DNA of 10,338 nt, from positions 1 to 10,338 of the forward strand of contig CAZHGE010000092.1 of assembly GCA_964531805.1 (NCBI GenBank), read 5' to 3'. This document shows, piece by piece, positions 1-7,106 of this stretch. This DNA comes from RGIG8767 sp964531805. GTDB lineage: Bacteria; Bacillota; Clostridia; Lachnospirales; Lachnospiraceae. Every line of letters starts with the position of its first letter. Position 1 is the stretch's first letter. A program made the translations under genes and the position numbers. The notes below the pieces were generated by a model that was not told where the DNA came from, did no database searches, and saw only the letters and a list, made by a program, of their open reading frames with translations.

Positions 1-55
1 AACCCTGGACACCCTGATTAAGAGTCAGGTGCTCTACCAACTGAGCTAGAGGCGC
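1..55 (-). tRNA. tRNA-Lys (anticodon CTT), 3' part cut off by window edge
   Basis: Read on the minus strand from base 55, the sequence folds as the first 55 positions of a tRNA. It has a 7-nt acceptor strand GCGCCTC, TA at positions 8-9, a D stem GCTC/GAGC around loop AGTTGGTA, an anticodon stem CCTGA/TCAGG around loop CTCTTAA, a 5-nt variable region GTGTC and the start of the T arm CAGGGTT. The loop places CTT at positions 34-36, which reads AAG lysine codons. The rest of the T arm and the acceptor 3' strand lie beyond base 1. It is divergent from tatD and has its own promoter at 79-107. The identity is firm; the completeness of the gene cannot be judged. Confidence 0.95.
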
Positions 56-78
56 GTATTATTTGTGACGCAAATGTT

Positions 79-107
79 ATTATAGTGCATGGACAAAGCA
101 TTTGCAA
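79..107 (-). promoter_or_regulatory. Promoter of the tRNA-Lys gene
   Basis: On the minus strand a -35 box TTGCAA (102-107) is followed after exactly 17 bases by a perfect -10 box TATAAT (79-84). This predicts a start near base 72, about 17 bases before the tRNA 5' end at 55. Strength and spacing are what a stable-RNA gene would be expected to have. A 7-bp inverted repeat (70-76 and 99-105) brackets the -10 box and spacer. Confidence 0.85.
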
Positions 108-148
108 GTCTTTTTTGTAGAAAAAGATTGTTTTTTAACAAGTACAAT

Positions 149-178
149 TTAGCATAAAATGAAATATCGTGGTATGAT
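149..178 (+). promoter_or_regulatory. Candidate promoter for tatD-rsmA
   Basis: An extended -10 element, TG (170-171) one base before TATGAT (173-178), is preceded by a weak -35 TTAGCA (149-154) with an 18-base spacer. The predicted start near base 185 leaves a leader of about 59 bases before the tatD ATG. The extended -10 is seen directly; use as a promoter is inferred. Confidence 0.55.
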
Positions 179-227
179 AAAAAGGTATTTTTAAAAAAAC
201 ACCGAATATATAGAAAAGACATTAACT

Positions 228-236
228 AGGAAGGTG
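228..236 (+). promoter_or_regulatory. Ribosome binding site of tatD
   Basis: AGGAAGGTG lies 7 bases before the ATG at 244. It fixes the start that also gives the family's expected N-terminal metal motif within the first ten residues. Confidence 0.8.
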
Positions 237-243
237 AAAAAAG

Positions 244-1011
244 ATGATTTTTGAAACGCATGCACATTATGATGATGAAGCATTTGATGAAGATAGAGAT
301 AGTTTGTTAGCTTCCATGCAAGAAAAAGGGATTGGAACGATTGTAAATATAACGGCGGATTATAATTCTATTGATGCAACTTATGAGTTGAGTCAGAAAT
401 ACGATTTTATATATGGTACAGTGGGAGTGCATCCCAGCGAAGTGGCAGAATTAGATGATGAGAAGTTAGCCCGGATGTACGAGATGGCTAAGCGGGATAA
501 GGTGGTTGCCATTGGAGAGATTGGACTGGATTATTATTGGCCGGAGCCTGATCATGAGATTCAGAAGAAATGGTTTCTTGCACAACTTCAGATGGCAAAG
601 GATTTGGACATGCCTGTTATTATTCATTCCAGGGATGCAGCTGCGGATACTTTAGAGATTTTGAAAAGCGATGTGGCAGCAGGACTTAGGGGTATCATTC
701 ATTGTTATTCTTATTCTAAGGAAATGGCAGTGGAGTTTGAGAAGTTAGGCTATTATTTTGGAATCGGTGGTGTAATCACATTTCAGAATGCGAAGAAGTT
801 AGTGGAAGTAGTAGAGTATCTTCCATTAGAAAAGATTGTACTGGAAACGGACAGTCCATATTTATCACCGGTGCCTTACCGTGGTAAGCGTAATTCTTCT
901 TTAAACATTCCGTATGTTGTAGAAAAGATTGCAGAAATCAAGAAGATTCCGTATGATACGGTTGTAGAAGTAACAGAGAAGAACGCGCGCAGGGTTTATT
1001 TTGGCGAGTAA
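244..1011 (+). CDS. tatD: TatD-family metal-dependent DNase
   Basis: This 255-residue protein is a full-length TatD family hydrolase (amidohydrolase-like TIM barrel), a cytoplasmic metal-dependent nuclease family linked to DNA repair and turnover. The family signatures appear in order: the N-terminal HxH metal pair (H6, H8), GVHP at 61-64, GEIGLDYYW at 91-99 with metal ligand E92, VIIHSRDA at 125-132 with H128, IIHCYS at 151-156 with H153, and the ETDSPYL block at 201-207 with D203, followed by the typical PYRGKRN. The residue before THAH is Glu where many homologues have Asp, a conservative change. It is the first gene of a likely two-gene unit with rsmA 45 bases downstream, a common Firmicute pairing. 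The exact substrate is not deducible. It belongs to the YcfH/YabD branch rather than to E. coli TatD proper, so the symbol denotes the family. Confidence 0.93.
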   Translation: MIFETHAHYDDEAFDEDRDSLLASMQEKGIGTIVNITADYNSIDATYELSQKYDFIYGTVGVHPSEVAELDDEKLARMYEMAKRDKVVAIGEIGLDYYWPEPDHEIQKKWFLAQLQMAKDLDMPVIIHSRDAAADTLEILKSDVAAGLRGIIHCYSYSKEMAVEFEKLGYYFGIGGVITFQNAKKLVEVVEYLPLEKIVLETDSPYLSPVPYRGKRNSSLNIPYVVEKIAEIKKIPYDTVVEVTEKNARRVYFGE

Positions 1012-1044
1012 AAGTTTGGAAGAGAAACAACAAATTAAATCGTG

Positions 1045-1050
1045 AAAGGA
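1045..1050 (+). promoter_or_regulatory. Ribosome binding site that sets the rsmA start
   Basis: AAAGGA lies 6 bases before ATG 1057. The upstream in-frame GTG at 1042 sits 5' of this site and has no comparable motif before it, so ATG 1057 is the preferred start. Confidence 0.75.
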
Positions 1051-1056
1051 ATCAAA

Positions 1057-1911
1057 ATGGCAAACTTAGGAATTCCGGCAAATACCATTGAGGTATTGCA
1101 AAAATATAATTTTAATTTTCAGAAAAAGTTTGGTCAGAACTTCCTGATTGATACGAGAGTATTGGACCGGATCATAGAAGCTTCTGAGATTACAAAGGAT
1201 GATTGCGTATTGGAGATTGGACCGGGTATTGGAACGATGACTCAGTATTTGGCAGAAAGTGCCAGAGAGGTTATTGCGGTAGAGATTGACAAGGCGTTGA
1301 TTCCGATTCTTGGAGATACATTAAAGGATTATTCCAATGTTACCATCATCAATGAGGATATTTTAAAGGTAGATATTAATAAAATTGTCGAAGAAAAAAA
1401 CAATGGACAGCCGATAAAAGTGGTTGCGAATCTTCCTTATTACATAACGACCCCGATTATCATGGGTTTGTTTGAAAGTCATGTACCGTTAAAAAGTATT
1501 ACAGTTATGGTACAAAAGGAAGTGGCGGACCGTATGCAGGTGGGACCGGGAACAAAGGATTATGGTGCTTTGTCATTAGCAGTGCAGTATTATGCAAAGC
1601 CGGAAGTAGTGGCAAATGTGCCGCCAAATTGTTTTATTCCACGCCCGAATGTAGGGAGTGCGGTAATTCGTTTGACTCGTTATGAAAATCCACCGGTGCA
1701 GGCAGATGATGAGCATTTTATGTTCTCTTTGATTCGTGCATCCTTTAATCAAAGAAGAAAAACTCTGATTAATGGTTTAATGAATGGCGGGCTTGGGCTC
1801 TCCAAAGAAAAAATTCAGAGTGCATTGGAAGAGATGCAGCTGCCACTTACGATTCGTGGAGAGGCACTCACTTTAGAGCAGTTTGCGCAGTTAAGTAATT
1901 TATTAAAATAG
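1057..1911 (+). CDS. rsmA: 16S rRNA adenine-N6,N6-dimethyltransferase RsmA/KsgA
   Basis: This 284-residue protein dimethylates the two adjacent adenines in the 3'-terminal hairpin loop of 16S rRNA using S-adenosylmethionine, a late step of small-subunit maturation. Loss of the family enzyme gives kasugamycin resistance. The motifs are intact: FGQNFLID (25-32), the SAM-binding EIGPGIG (53-59), the acidic end of the next strand in VEID, the catalytic NLPYY motif (125-129) and FNQRRKTL (230-237). A C-terminal helical domain follows, and the length is normal for the family. The start at ATG 1057 is chosen on the ribosome binding site; a GTG at 1042 would add five residues. It probably shares a transcript with tatD. 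The RNase M5 gene (rnmV), which often lies between these two in Firmicutes, is absent here. A hairpin terminator follows 12 bases after the stop. Confidence 0.96.
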   Translation: MANLGIPANTIEVLQKYNFNFQKKFGQNFLIDTRVLDRIIEASEITKDDCVLEIGPGIGTMTQYLAESAREVIAVEIDKALIPILGDTLKDYSNVTIINEDILKVDINKIVEEKNNGQPIKVVANLPYYITTPIIMGLFESHVPLKSITVMVQKEVADRMQVGPGTKDYGALSLAVQYYAKPEVVANVPPNCFIPRPNVGSAVIRLTRYENPPVQADDEHFMFSLIRASFNQRRKTLINGLMNGGLGLSKEKIQSALEEMQLPLTIRGEALTLEQFAQLSNLLK

Positions 1912-1923
1912 TAAGAGAGATAA

Positions 1924-1970
1924 AGAGGCTGTTTTGCGATGGAATGAACCGTTTGTAAAACGGCCTTTTA
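1924..1970 (+). terminator. Rho-independent terminator after rsmA
   Basis: The arm GGCTGTTTTGC (1927-1937) pairs with GTAAAACGGCC (1955-1965) over 11 positions with two G-U pairs, around a 17-base loop. Flanking AAA/TTTT can extend the stem, and a T run follows at 1966-1969. It ends the tatD-rsmA unit and insulates the next promoter. Confidence 0.75.
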
Positions 1971-2001
1971 TATCAGAGAAGGTGTGTAAAGGGTTTCTTA
2001 A

Positions 2002-2030
2002 CTGATTCTTTGCTTAGGGTATTTTATAAT
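2002..2030 (+). promoter_or_regulatory. Promoter of the sensor kinase / transporter operon
   Basis: A perfect TATAAT (2025-2030) has a weak -35, CTGATT (2002-2007), 17 bases upstream. The poor -35 suggests activator dependence (inference). The octamer AACTGATT occurs twice, at 2000-2007 over the -35 and at 2034-2041 just past the -10. Confidence 0.6.
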
Positions 2031-2061
2031 CAAAACTGATTTAGAAAGGCATGGTAGGTTT

Positions 2062-3126
2062 ATGGTAATACAAAGGAAGCAGGTTTATAGTGTAATTTTT
2101 ACATTAATCACTTTAAGTGGAGCATTTACCATTAATATGGTTCTGGAATATTTTTTTCAAGCGGATTCACTGGTTCCAGCTGTATTTACTCTTGCAGTAT
2201 TTTTAATTTCGTTGTTCACAGAGGGAATGTATTATGGAATTGCAGCATCTTTGATCAGCGTGTTGGCACTTAATTTTGCCTTTCGTTTTCCATACTTTGC
2301 ATTTAATTTCAGCATTGCGGAGAATATTATTTCCGCTATTATTATGCTGGTTATTACGGTGGTGTCCTGTATTTTATCGTCTAAGTTAAAACAGCAGGAA
2401 AAGATTAAGGCAGAAACAGAAAGAGAAAAAATGCGTGCGAATCTTCTGCGGGCAGTGTCTCATGATCTGCGGACTCCGCTTACTACTATTTATGGTTCAA
2501 GTTCTGCAATTGTAGATAAGTATGACCAGTTATCAAAAGAGCAGATTTTGCAGCTGGCAGGTGGTATAAAGGAAGATTCCCAGTGGCTTATGGGAATGGT
2601 GGAAAATTTATTGTCCGTTACCCGCATTGATAATGACGGGGTAAAGATTATAAAAACGTCGGTTGTATTGGAAGAGTTAATTGATACCGTTCTTATGCGT
2701 TTTAAGAAACGATATCCGCAGCAGGAAATTATCGTGGATATTCCCGATGATTTTGTCAGTATTCCAATGGATGCAGTTTTAATTGAGCAGGTTATTGTGA
2801 ATATTTTAGAAAATGCAGTGCAACATGCAGTTGGATTAACAGAACTGCGGTTGAAGGTATTTATAGTTGGCTCAAAGGCTATTTTTGAAATATCGGATAA
2901 TGGATGTGGAATAGACAAAGAAAAATTGCCACGCATTTTCAGTGGTTATTTTGAAAATAAAGAAGCACCAGTGGATTATCAGAAACGGAGTATGAGTATC
3001 GGATTATCCGTATGTGCATCAATTATTAAAGCTCATGATGGAAGTATTACCGCTGAAAATCGAAAGGAAGGCGGTTGTTGTTTTCGTTTTGCACTGGATA
3101 TGGAGGTGGAAGGAGATGAACAATAA
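2062..3126 (+). CDS. KdpD-like membrane sensor histidine kinase (DUF4118 + HisKA + HATPase), short form
   Basis: This 354-residue protein resembles the C-terminal half of KdpD. About four membrane segments fall at roughly 8-28, 38-52, 56-72 and 86-106. They include NFAFRFPYFAF (71-81), which resembles the loop of the KdpD membrane (DUF4118) domain. A short charged helix leads to the HisKA H box VSHDLRTPLT (132-141) with phosphoacceptor H134, then the N box ILENAVQHA (248-256), the G1 box DNGCGID (279-285) and a G2-like stretch SIGLSVC (312-318). In the G2 region the first glycine of the usual GxGLG is replaced. The N-terminal KdpD and Usp domains of classical KdpD, some 400 residues, are missing, and no remnant precedes the gene. 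The ribosome binding site is weak (GGTAGG only 3 bases before ATG, or AAAGG 12 bases before). The response regulator overlaps its last 11 bases. The stimulus is unknown; the neighbours suggest ions or phosphate. Confidence 0.85.
   Translation: MVIQRKQVYSVIFTLITLSGAFTINMVLEYFFQADSLVPAVFTLAVFLISLFTEGMYYGIAASLISVLALNFAFRFPYFAFNFSIAENIISAIIMLVITVVSCILSSKLKQQEKIKAETEREKMRANLLRAVSHDLRTPLTTIYGSSSAIVDKYDQLSKEQILQLAGGIKEDSQWLMGMVENLLSVTRIDNDGVKIIKTSVVLEELIDTVLMRFKKRYPQQEIIVDIPDDFVSIPMDAVLIEQVIVNILENAVQHAVGLTELRLKVFIVGSKAIFEISDNGCGIDKEKLPRIFSGYFENKEAPVDYQKRSMSIGLSVCASIIKAHDGSITAENRKEGGCCFRFALDMEVEGDEQ
3102..3108 (+). promoter_or_regulatory. Ribosome binding site that sets the response regulator start
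   Basis: GGAGGTG lies 7 bases before ATG 3116, inside the end of the kinase gene. It selects ATG 3116 over an in-frame ATG at 3014. The extra residues from 3014 would precede the conserved receiver start and look nothing like the family. Confidence 0.85.
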
Positions 3127-3841
3127 CAAACATAAGATCTTGGTCATTGAGGATGAACATAATATATGCAATTTTGTAAAAACCATTTTAGAAACAAATG
3201 ATTATCAGGTGTTGACTGCAAAGACCGGACAGGAAGGAAAGACCATGGGGCTTTCGCATAATCCTGATTTGATTATTTTGGATCTTGGACTTCCGGATTT
3301 GGATGGATGCAGTTTGATTGAAATATTCCGGGAAAAATCGAATCTTCCAATTATTGTACTATCTGCCAGAACAGGAGAGTCGGACAAGGTTAAGGCTCTT
3401 GATTTAGGGGCAAATGATTACATAACCAAGCCTTTTGGAACGGAGGAACTTCTTGCCAGAGTACGTGTTGCTTTGCGGAACAGTCGGTATACAGGTGTTG
3501 GAGAAAGACAGGTTCGAAAAAACTTTCGTATAAAAAATATGACGATTGAATATGAACTGCGCCGCATTATGATTGATGGAAAAGAAATACATCTTACACA
3601 GACGGAGTACAATATCGTAGAGTTACTTTCGGTTCATTCCGGAAGAGTTTTGACATATTCAGAAATCATAAAAAAAATATGGGGATATTCGGATTCAGGA
3701 AGTATCAAAAAATTGCAGGTAAATATGGCAAATATCCGCAAAAAATTTGGAGAAAAGCCGGGGGAATATCTCTACATTTTAAATGAACTTGGTGTTGGTT
3801 ATCGTATGAATGATGACGGAGATGCAATGGAAGAGGAATAA
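3116..3841 (+). CDS. KdpE-like OmpR-family response regulator
   Basis: This 241-residue DNA-binding regulator is the partner of the preceding kinase. The receiver domain (about 7-120) has the acidic pair E12/D13, phosphoacceptor D56 in DLIILDLGLPDLDG, the switch residue S83 in VLSAR, and K105 in DYITKPFG. The wording of this domain is very close to KdpE. The C-terminal winged helix (about 140-230) contains LTQTEYNIVELL, the recognition-helix region and the terminal hairpin ELGVGYRM. The gene overlaps the kinase stop by 11 bases, indicating translational coupling. The next gene, the Na+/phosphate transporter, starts 33 bases later with no terminator between, so it is probably co-transcribed. 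Targets are not known. Since no kdpFABC lies here, calling it KdpE would overstate function, so the symbol is left empty. Autoregulation and control of the downstream transporters are the natural inferences. Confidence 0.92.
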   Translation: MNNNKHKILVIEDEHNICNFVKTILETNDYQVLTAKTGQEGKTMGLSHNPDLIILDLGLPDLDGCSLIEIFREKSNLPIIVLSARTGESDKVKALDLGANDYITKPFGTEELLARVRVALRNSRYTGVGERQVRKNFRIKNMTIEYELRRIMIDGKEIHLTQTEYNIVELLSVHSGRVLTYSEIIKKIWGYSDSGSIKKLQVNMANIRKKFGEKPGEYLYILNELGVGYRMNDDGDAMEEE

Positions 3842-3874
3842 GCATCAAACCGCAAAAGAAGAGGAGAATATAAA

Positions 3875-5515
3875 ATGTCGTTAACTGATTTGATGGGATT
3901 ATTAGGTGGCCTTGCATTATTTTTATATGGAATGCAGATGATGAGCTCCGGATTAGAAGCAGCAGCTGGTAATAAGATGAAGCAGATCTTGGAAAAATTG
4001 ACTGCAAATCGCTTTCTTGGTGTTTTAGTAGGTGCTGTGATTACTGCGGTGATTCAGTCGTCTTCTGCTACTACGGTAATGGTGGTAGGATTTGTTAATT
4101 CGGGAATGATGACCTTAAGCCAGGCAGTATGGATTATCATGGGTGCTAATATTGGTACTACGATTACAGGTCAGTTAATTGCATTAGATATTGGAGCAAT
4201 TGCACCATTGATTGCTTTTTTGGGCGTTGCAATGGTGGTATTTTCTAAAAAAGAAAAGTTACATTATATAGGAAGTATTTTTGCCGGGCTTGGAGTGCTG
4301 TTTATCGGTATGGATATGATGAGTACAGCTATGAAACCACTGGCAAATTCAGAGGAATTTGTTGGTTTATTAACCAAATTTGAAAATCCGGTATTGGGTA
4401 TTCTGGCAGGTCTTATTTTTACAGCAATTATACAATCTTCTTCTGCTTCTGTTGGTATTTTACAAGCGTTAGCAAGCAGTGGTGTTATCGGCCTTTCCAG
4501 CGCAGCGTTCGTATTATTTGGGCAAAATATAGGAACCTGCGTAACAGCGCTTTTGGCATCTGTCGGTACAAGCCGCAATGCAAAACGAACAACCGTTATA
4601 CACATTTCCTTTAACATTATCGGAACGATATTGTTTACCACACTTTGTCTGGTAACACCACTGATTGTATTTGTAGAAGGCTGGACACCGGATAATCCAA
4701 GTGCCCAAATTGCAAATCTGCATACAACTTTTAATATTGTAACGACATTGATATTGTTACCTTTTGGGACTTTACTTACAAGATTTGCAACGGTTATTTT
4801 AAAGGATAAGGAAGCAGGGGTAGAATCTTTGACTGAACATAGACTGGTCAATATTACGCATATGAATCCGGATAGACTGGGTGCATCTGCGACTAATATG
4901 GATGGAACGAGAAAAGAACTCCTTCGTATGCTGCATATGGCAATGGAAAATGTGCAGGATTCTTTTGATGTATTTGCAGGAAAAGATATAGAGAAACTTT
5001 CACAGATTGAGGATAAAGAAGAGTATATTGATTATCTGAATAAAGAAATCTCAAAATATATTACAACGGCAATGACACATGAACATACTAAAGAAGGCAG
5101 CAGCGTGTTCAGTTCGTATTATTCCATGACAAGTAATATCGAGAGAATCGGTGATCATGCCATTAATATTGCAGGTTATTCCCGAATGATTAAAGAAAAG
5201 GGAATCAAATTTTCAGAAATGGCACAGCAGGAAATTGTAGAAATGCAGGAAACTTGTGAAATTCTGTTTTCTTCCCTGTTAGAGGAACCAAAAGATATGA
5301 TTGCCTGGCATACACAGATTGCGCGCATGGAGCAGAAGATAGATGATCTTACAGCACAATACCGCAATAATATGTTTGGACGCATTCAGAAAGGAACCTG
5401 TTCAGATGAAGGAAGCATCCTTTTCTCTGAGATGTTAACAGACTTTGAACGTATTGGTGACCACGCCTTGAATATTGCAGACGACACAATAAAGATTGCA
5501 TTGATTGAAGGGTAG
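3875..5515 (+). CDS. Na+/phosphate cotransporter (NptA/YjbB-type) with C-terminal PhoU-like domain
   Basis: This 546-residue inner-membrane protein belongs to the Na+/Pi cotransporter II-related family. Two inverted half-repeats carry the hallmark QSSSA at 61-65 and 187-191, each followed by a glycine-rich segment: IMGANIGTTIT at 88-98 and LFGQNIGTCVT at 214-224. The first membrane helix has GLALFLYGMQMMSSG (12-26). Hydrophobic helices end near residue 308. Residues about 340-546 form a cytosolic helical PhoU-like domain with two metal-binding type motifs, ERIGDHAINIA (423-433) and ERIGDHALNIA (525-535). In characterised relatives the transport part moves phosphate with sodium, and PhoU domains tie phosphate transport to signalling. 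The start has a strong site, GAGGAG, 8 bases upstream. It lies between a two-component system and an Na+/H+ antiporter, apparently in one operon. The direction of phosphate flux cannot be told from sequence. Confidence 0.9.
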   Translation: MSLTDLMGLLGGLALFLYGMQMMSSGLEAAAGNKMKQILEKLTANRFLGVLVGAVITAVIQSSSATTVMVVGFVNSGMMTLSQAVWIIMGANIGTTITGQLIALDIGAIAPLIAFLGVAMVVFSKKEKLHYIGSIFAGLGVLFIGMDMMSTAMKPLANSEEFVGLLTKFENPVLGILAGLIFTAIIQSSSASVGILQALASSGVIGLSSAAFVLFGQNIGTCVTALLASVGTSRNAKRTTVIHISFNIIGTILFTTLCLVTPLIVFVEGWTPDNPSAQIANLHTTFNIVTTLILLPFGTLLTRFATVILKDKEAGVESLTEHRLVNITHMNPDRLGASATNMDGTRKELLRMLHMAMENVQDSFDVFAGKDIEKLSQIEDKEEYIDYLNKEISKYITTAMTHEHTKEGSSVFSSYYSMTSNIERIGDHAINIAGYSRMIKEKGIKFSEMAQQEIVEMQETCEILFSSLLEEPKDMIAWHTQIARMEQKIDDLTAQYRNNMFGRIQKGTCSDEGSILFSEMLTDFERIGDHALNIADDTIKIALIEG

Positions 5516-5562
5516 AATAAAAGGGAAAACTGTGATAAAATGCGGTAGAATACATACAAAAG

Positions 5563-5569
5563 AGGAGGG
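5563..5569 (+). promoter_or_regulatory. Strong ribosome binding site of the NhaC-type gene
   Basis: AGGAGGG lies 8 bases before ATG 5578, nearly the full anti-SD complement, predicting efficient translation. The 62-base gap after the transporter stop shows no terminator hairpin, consistent with read-through. Confidence 0.8.
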
Positions 5570-5577
5570 TATTTTAA

Positions 5578-7062
5578 ATGAATGCCACAATTTGGTCTAT
5601 TTTACCACCGGTAATCGCTATCGTACTGGCATTGATTACCAAAGAAGTTTATATGTCACTGTTAATTGGAATTCTTTCAGGAGCTTTGTTATATACACAG
5701 TTCAATGTAATTTCTACGATTGAAACCACATTCCAGATTATGGGAGATAAGATTGGCGGTAATGCGGATATCTTAATTTTCTTAGTATTATTGGGAATTT
5801 TAGTTGCACTGATTACAAAATCCGGAGCATCCAGAGCTTACGGAGAATGGGCATCTAAGAGTATTAAATCAAAAAAAGGTTCTTTACTTGCAACAGCAGC
5901 TCTTGGTGTTGTCATTTTTGTAGATGATTATTTTAATTGTTTAACAGTTGGTACTGTTATGCGTCCGGTAACGGATCGTTATAAAATTACCAGAGCAAAA
6001 CTAGCTTATATTATCGATTCAACAGCAGCACCGATTTGTATTATTGCACCAATTTCCAGCTGGGCGGCAGCTGTTGGTTCTTCTTTGCCGGAAGGATCTT
6101 CATTAGATGGATTTTCTTTGTTCTTACAGACAATTCCATTTAACTTTTATGCATTATTTACATTAGCATTTGTATTATTTATTATCTTAAGCGGAATTGA
6201 TTACTCTAAGATGAAAGTGGTAGAAGAATCCGGTGATATGGGTATTGAAGAAGCATCCCAGGAACAGGAAGAAAATATTTCTTCTAAGGGTAAAGTTATT
6301 GATTTGCTTCTTCCAATCATCGTATTAATTGTAGCATGTATCGCTATGATGTTATACACAGGCGGTATTACACAGGGAGCAGACATTGTTACCGCATTTG
6401 CAGACTGCTCATCTGCAAGAAGTTTGGTTATGGGTTCCTTCATTGCATTAGTTGTGACTTTCTTCTTCTATATTCTTAGAAAGGTTATTAGTTTTAATGA
6501 ATTTTGTGATTGTTTTGTAGCAGGATTTAAAGCTATGACACCTGCAGTTATGATTCTTTGCCTTGCATGGACATTATCCGGTATCTGTAGTGCAGATTAT
6601 CTTGATATTGGCGGCTTTGTAAGTGGTGTAATCGGCGGTAATGCAATGGTTGCCATGTTATTACCATTGTTATTCTTCTTAGTAGCATTAGGACTTGCTT
6701 TTGCAACTGGTACATCATGGGGAACATTTGGTATTTTAATTCCGATTGCCCTTGCTATCTTTGGTGATGCAAGCGGTATGATTCCTGTTTGTGTAGCAGC
6801 AATCCTTTCAGGAGCCGTTTGCGGTGACCATATTTCACCAATTTCCGATACTACAATTCTTTCTTCAGCGGGAGCACAGTGTAAGCATATTGAACATGTA
6901 TCTACACAGATACCGTATGCTTTGACTGTATGTATTCCTTGTGCAGTTGGTTTCCTGACAGCCGGTATTACATCTAATGGATTTATCGGACTTGCGGTTG
7001 GCGCCGTTGTATTAGCGGTTGTTTTTGCTGTATTACTGGCAACAAATAAAAAGACAGCATAA
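5578..7062 (+). CDS. NhaC-family Na+/H+ antiporter
   Basis: This 494-residue polytopic membrane protein is a member of the NhaC ion-transporter family, which exchanges sodium for protons; some members exchange organic acids such as malate and lactate. Hydrophobic segments cover most of the chain, with one hydrophilic loop near 208-240. Signature stretches are FVDDYFN (114-120), where the paired aspartates lie inside a membrane helix, then MRPVTDRYKITRAKLAY, IDSTAAPICIIAPISSWAA (146-164), FATGTSWGTFG (375-385) and the strongly conserved GDHISPISDTTILSSAG (416-432). The length is normal. The gene is last in a unit with the sensor kinase, regulator and Na+/Pi transporter, so a role in sodium or pH homeostasis is likely. 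An organic-acid/Na+ exchange function cannot be excluded from the sequence alone. A strong hairpin terminator begins 45 bases after the stop. Confidence 0.9.
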   Translation: MNATIWSILPPVIAIVLALITKEVYMSLLIGILSGALLYTQFNVISTIETTFQIMGDKIGGNADILIFLVLLGILVALITKSGASRAYGEWASKSIKSKKGSLLATAALGVVIFVDDYFNCLTVGTVMRPVTDRYKITRAKLAYIIDSTAAPICIIAPISSWAAAVGSSLPEGSSLDGFSLFLQTIPFNFYALFTLAFVLFIILSGIDYSKMKVVEESGDMGIEEASQEQEENISSKGKVIDLLLPIIVLIVACIAMMLYTGGITQGADIVTAFADCSSARSLVMGSFIALVVTFFFYILRKVISFNEFCDCFVAGFKAMTPAVMILCLAWTLSGICSADYLDIGGFVSGVIGGNAMVAMLLPLLFFLVALGLAFATGTSWGTFGILIPIALAIFGDASGMIPVCVAAILSGAVCGDHISPISDTTILSSAGAQCKHIEHVSTQIPYALTVCIPCAVGFLTAGITSNGFIGLAVGAVVLAVVFAVLLATNKKTA

Positions 7063-7106
7063 ATAGTTTGTACTAAAATGGATTTTAAGAGAATATAGTA
7101 AATCAT

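Noticed and set aside
1042..1056. Upstream GTG start for rsmA
   Set aside because: It has no ribosome binding site before it, whereas AAAGGA is well placed for ATG 1057.
2051..2068. Five-codon leader frame (ATG GTA GGT TTA TGG TAA) overlapping the kinase start
   Set aside because: AAAGG ends only one base before its ATG, too close for initiation. The frame is too short to distinguish from chance.
2490..2936. 148-codon minus-strand frame inside the kinase gene
   Set aside because: It is a shadow of the HisKA/HATPase coding region and has no independent support.
4264..4851. 195-codon open frame on the minus strand inside the Na+/Pi transporter gene
   Set aside because: It is fully antisense to a well-conserved gene, has no family-like motif and shows the composition expected of a mirror frame.
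5523..5551. Possible separate promoter before the NhaC-type gene (TAGAAT at 5546-5551)
   Set aside because: No acceptable -35 box is found 16-18 bases upstream, and the lack of a terminator before it favours read-through.
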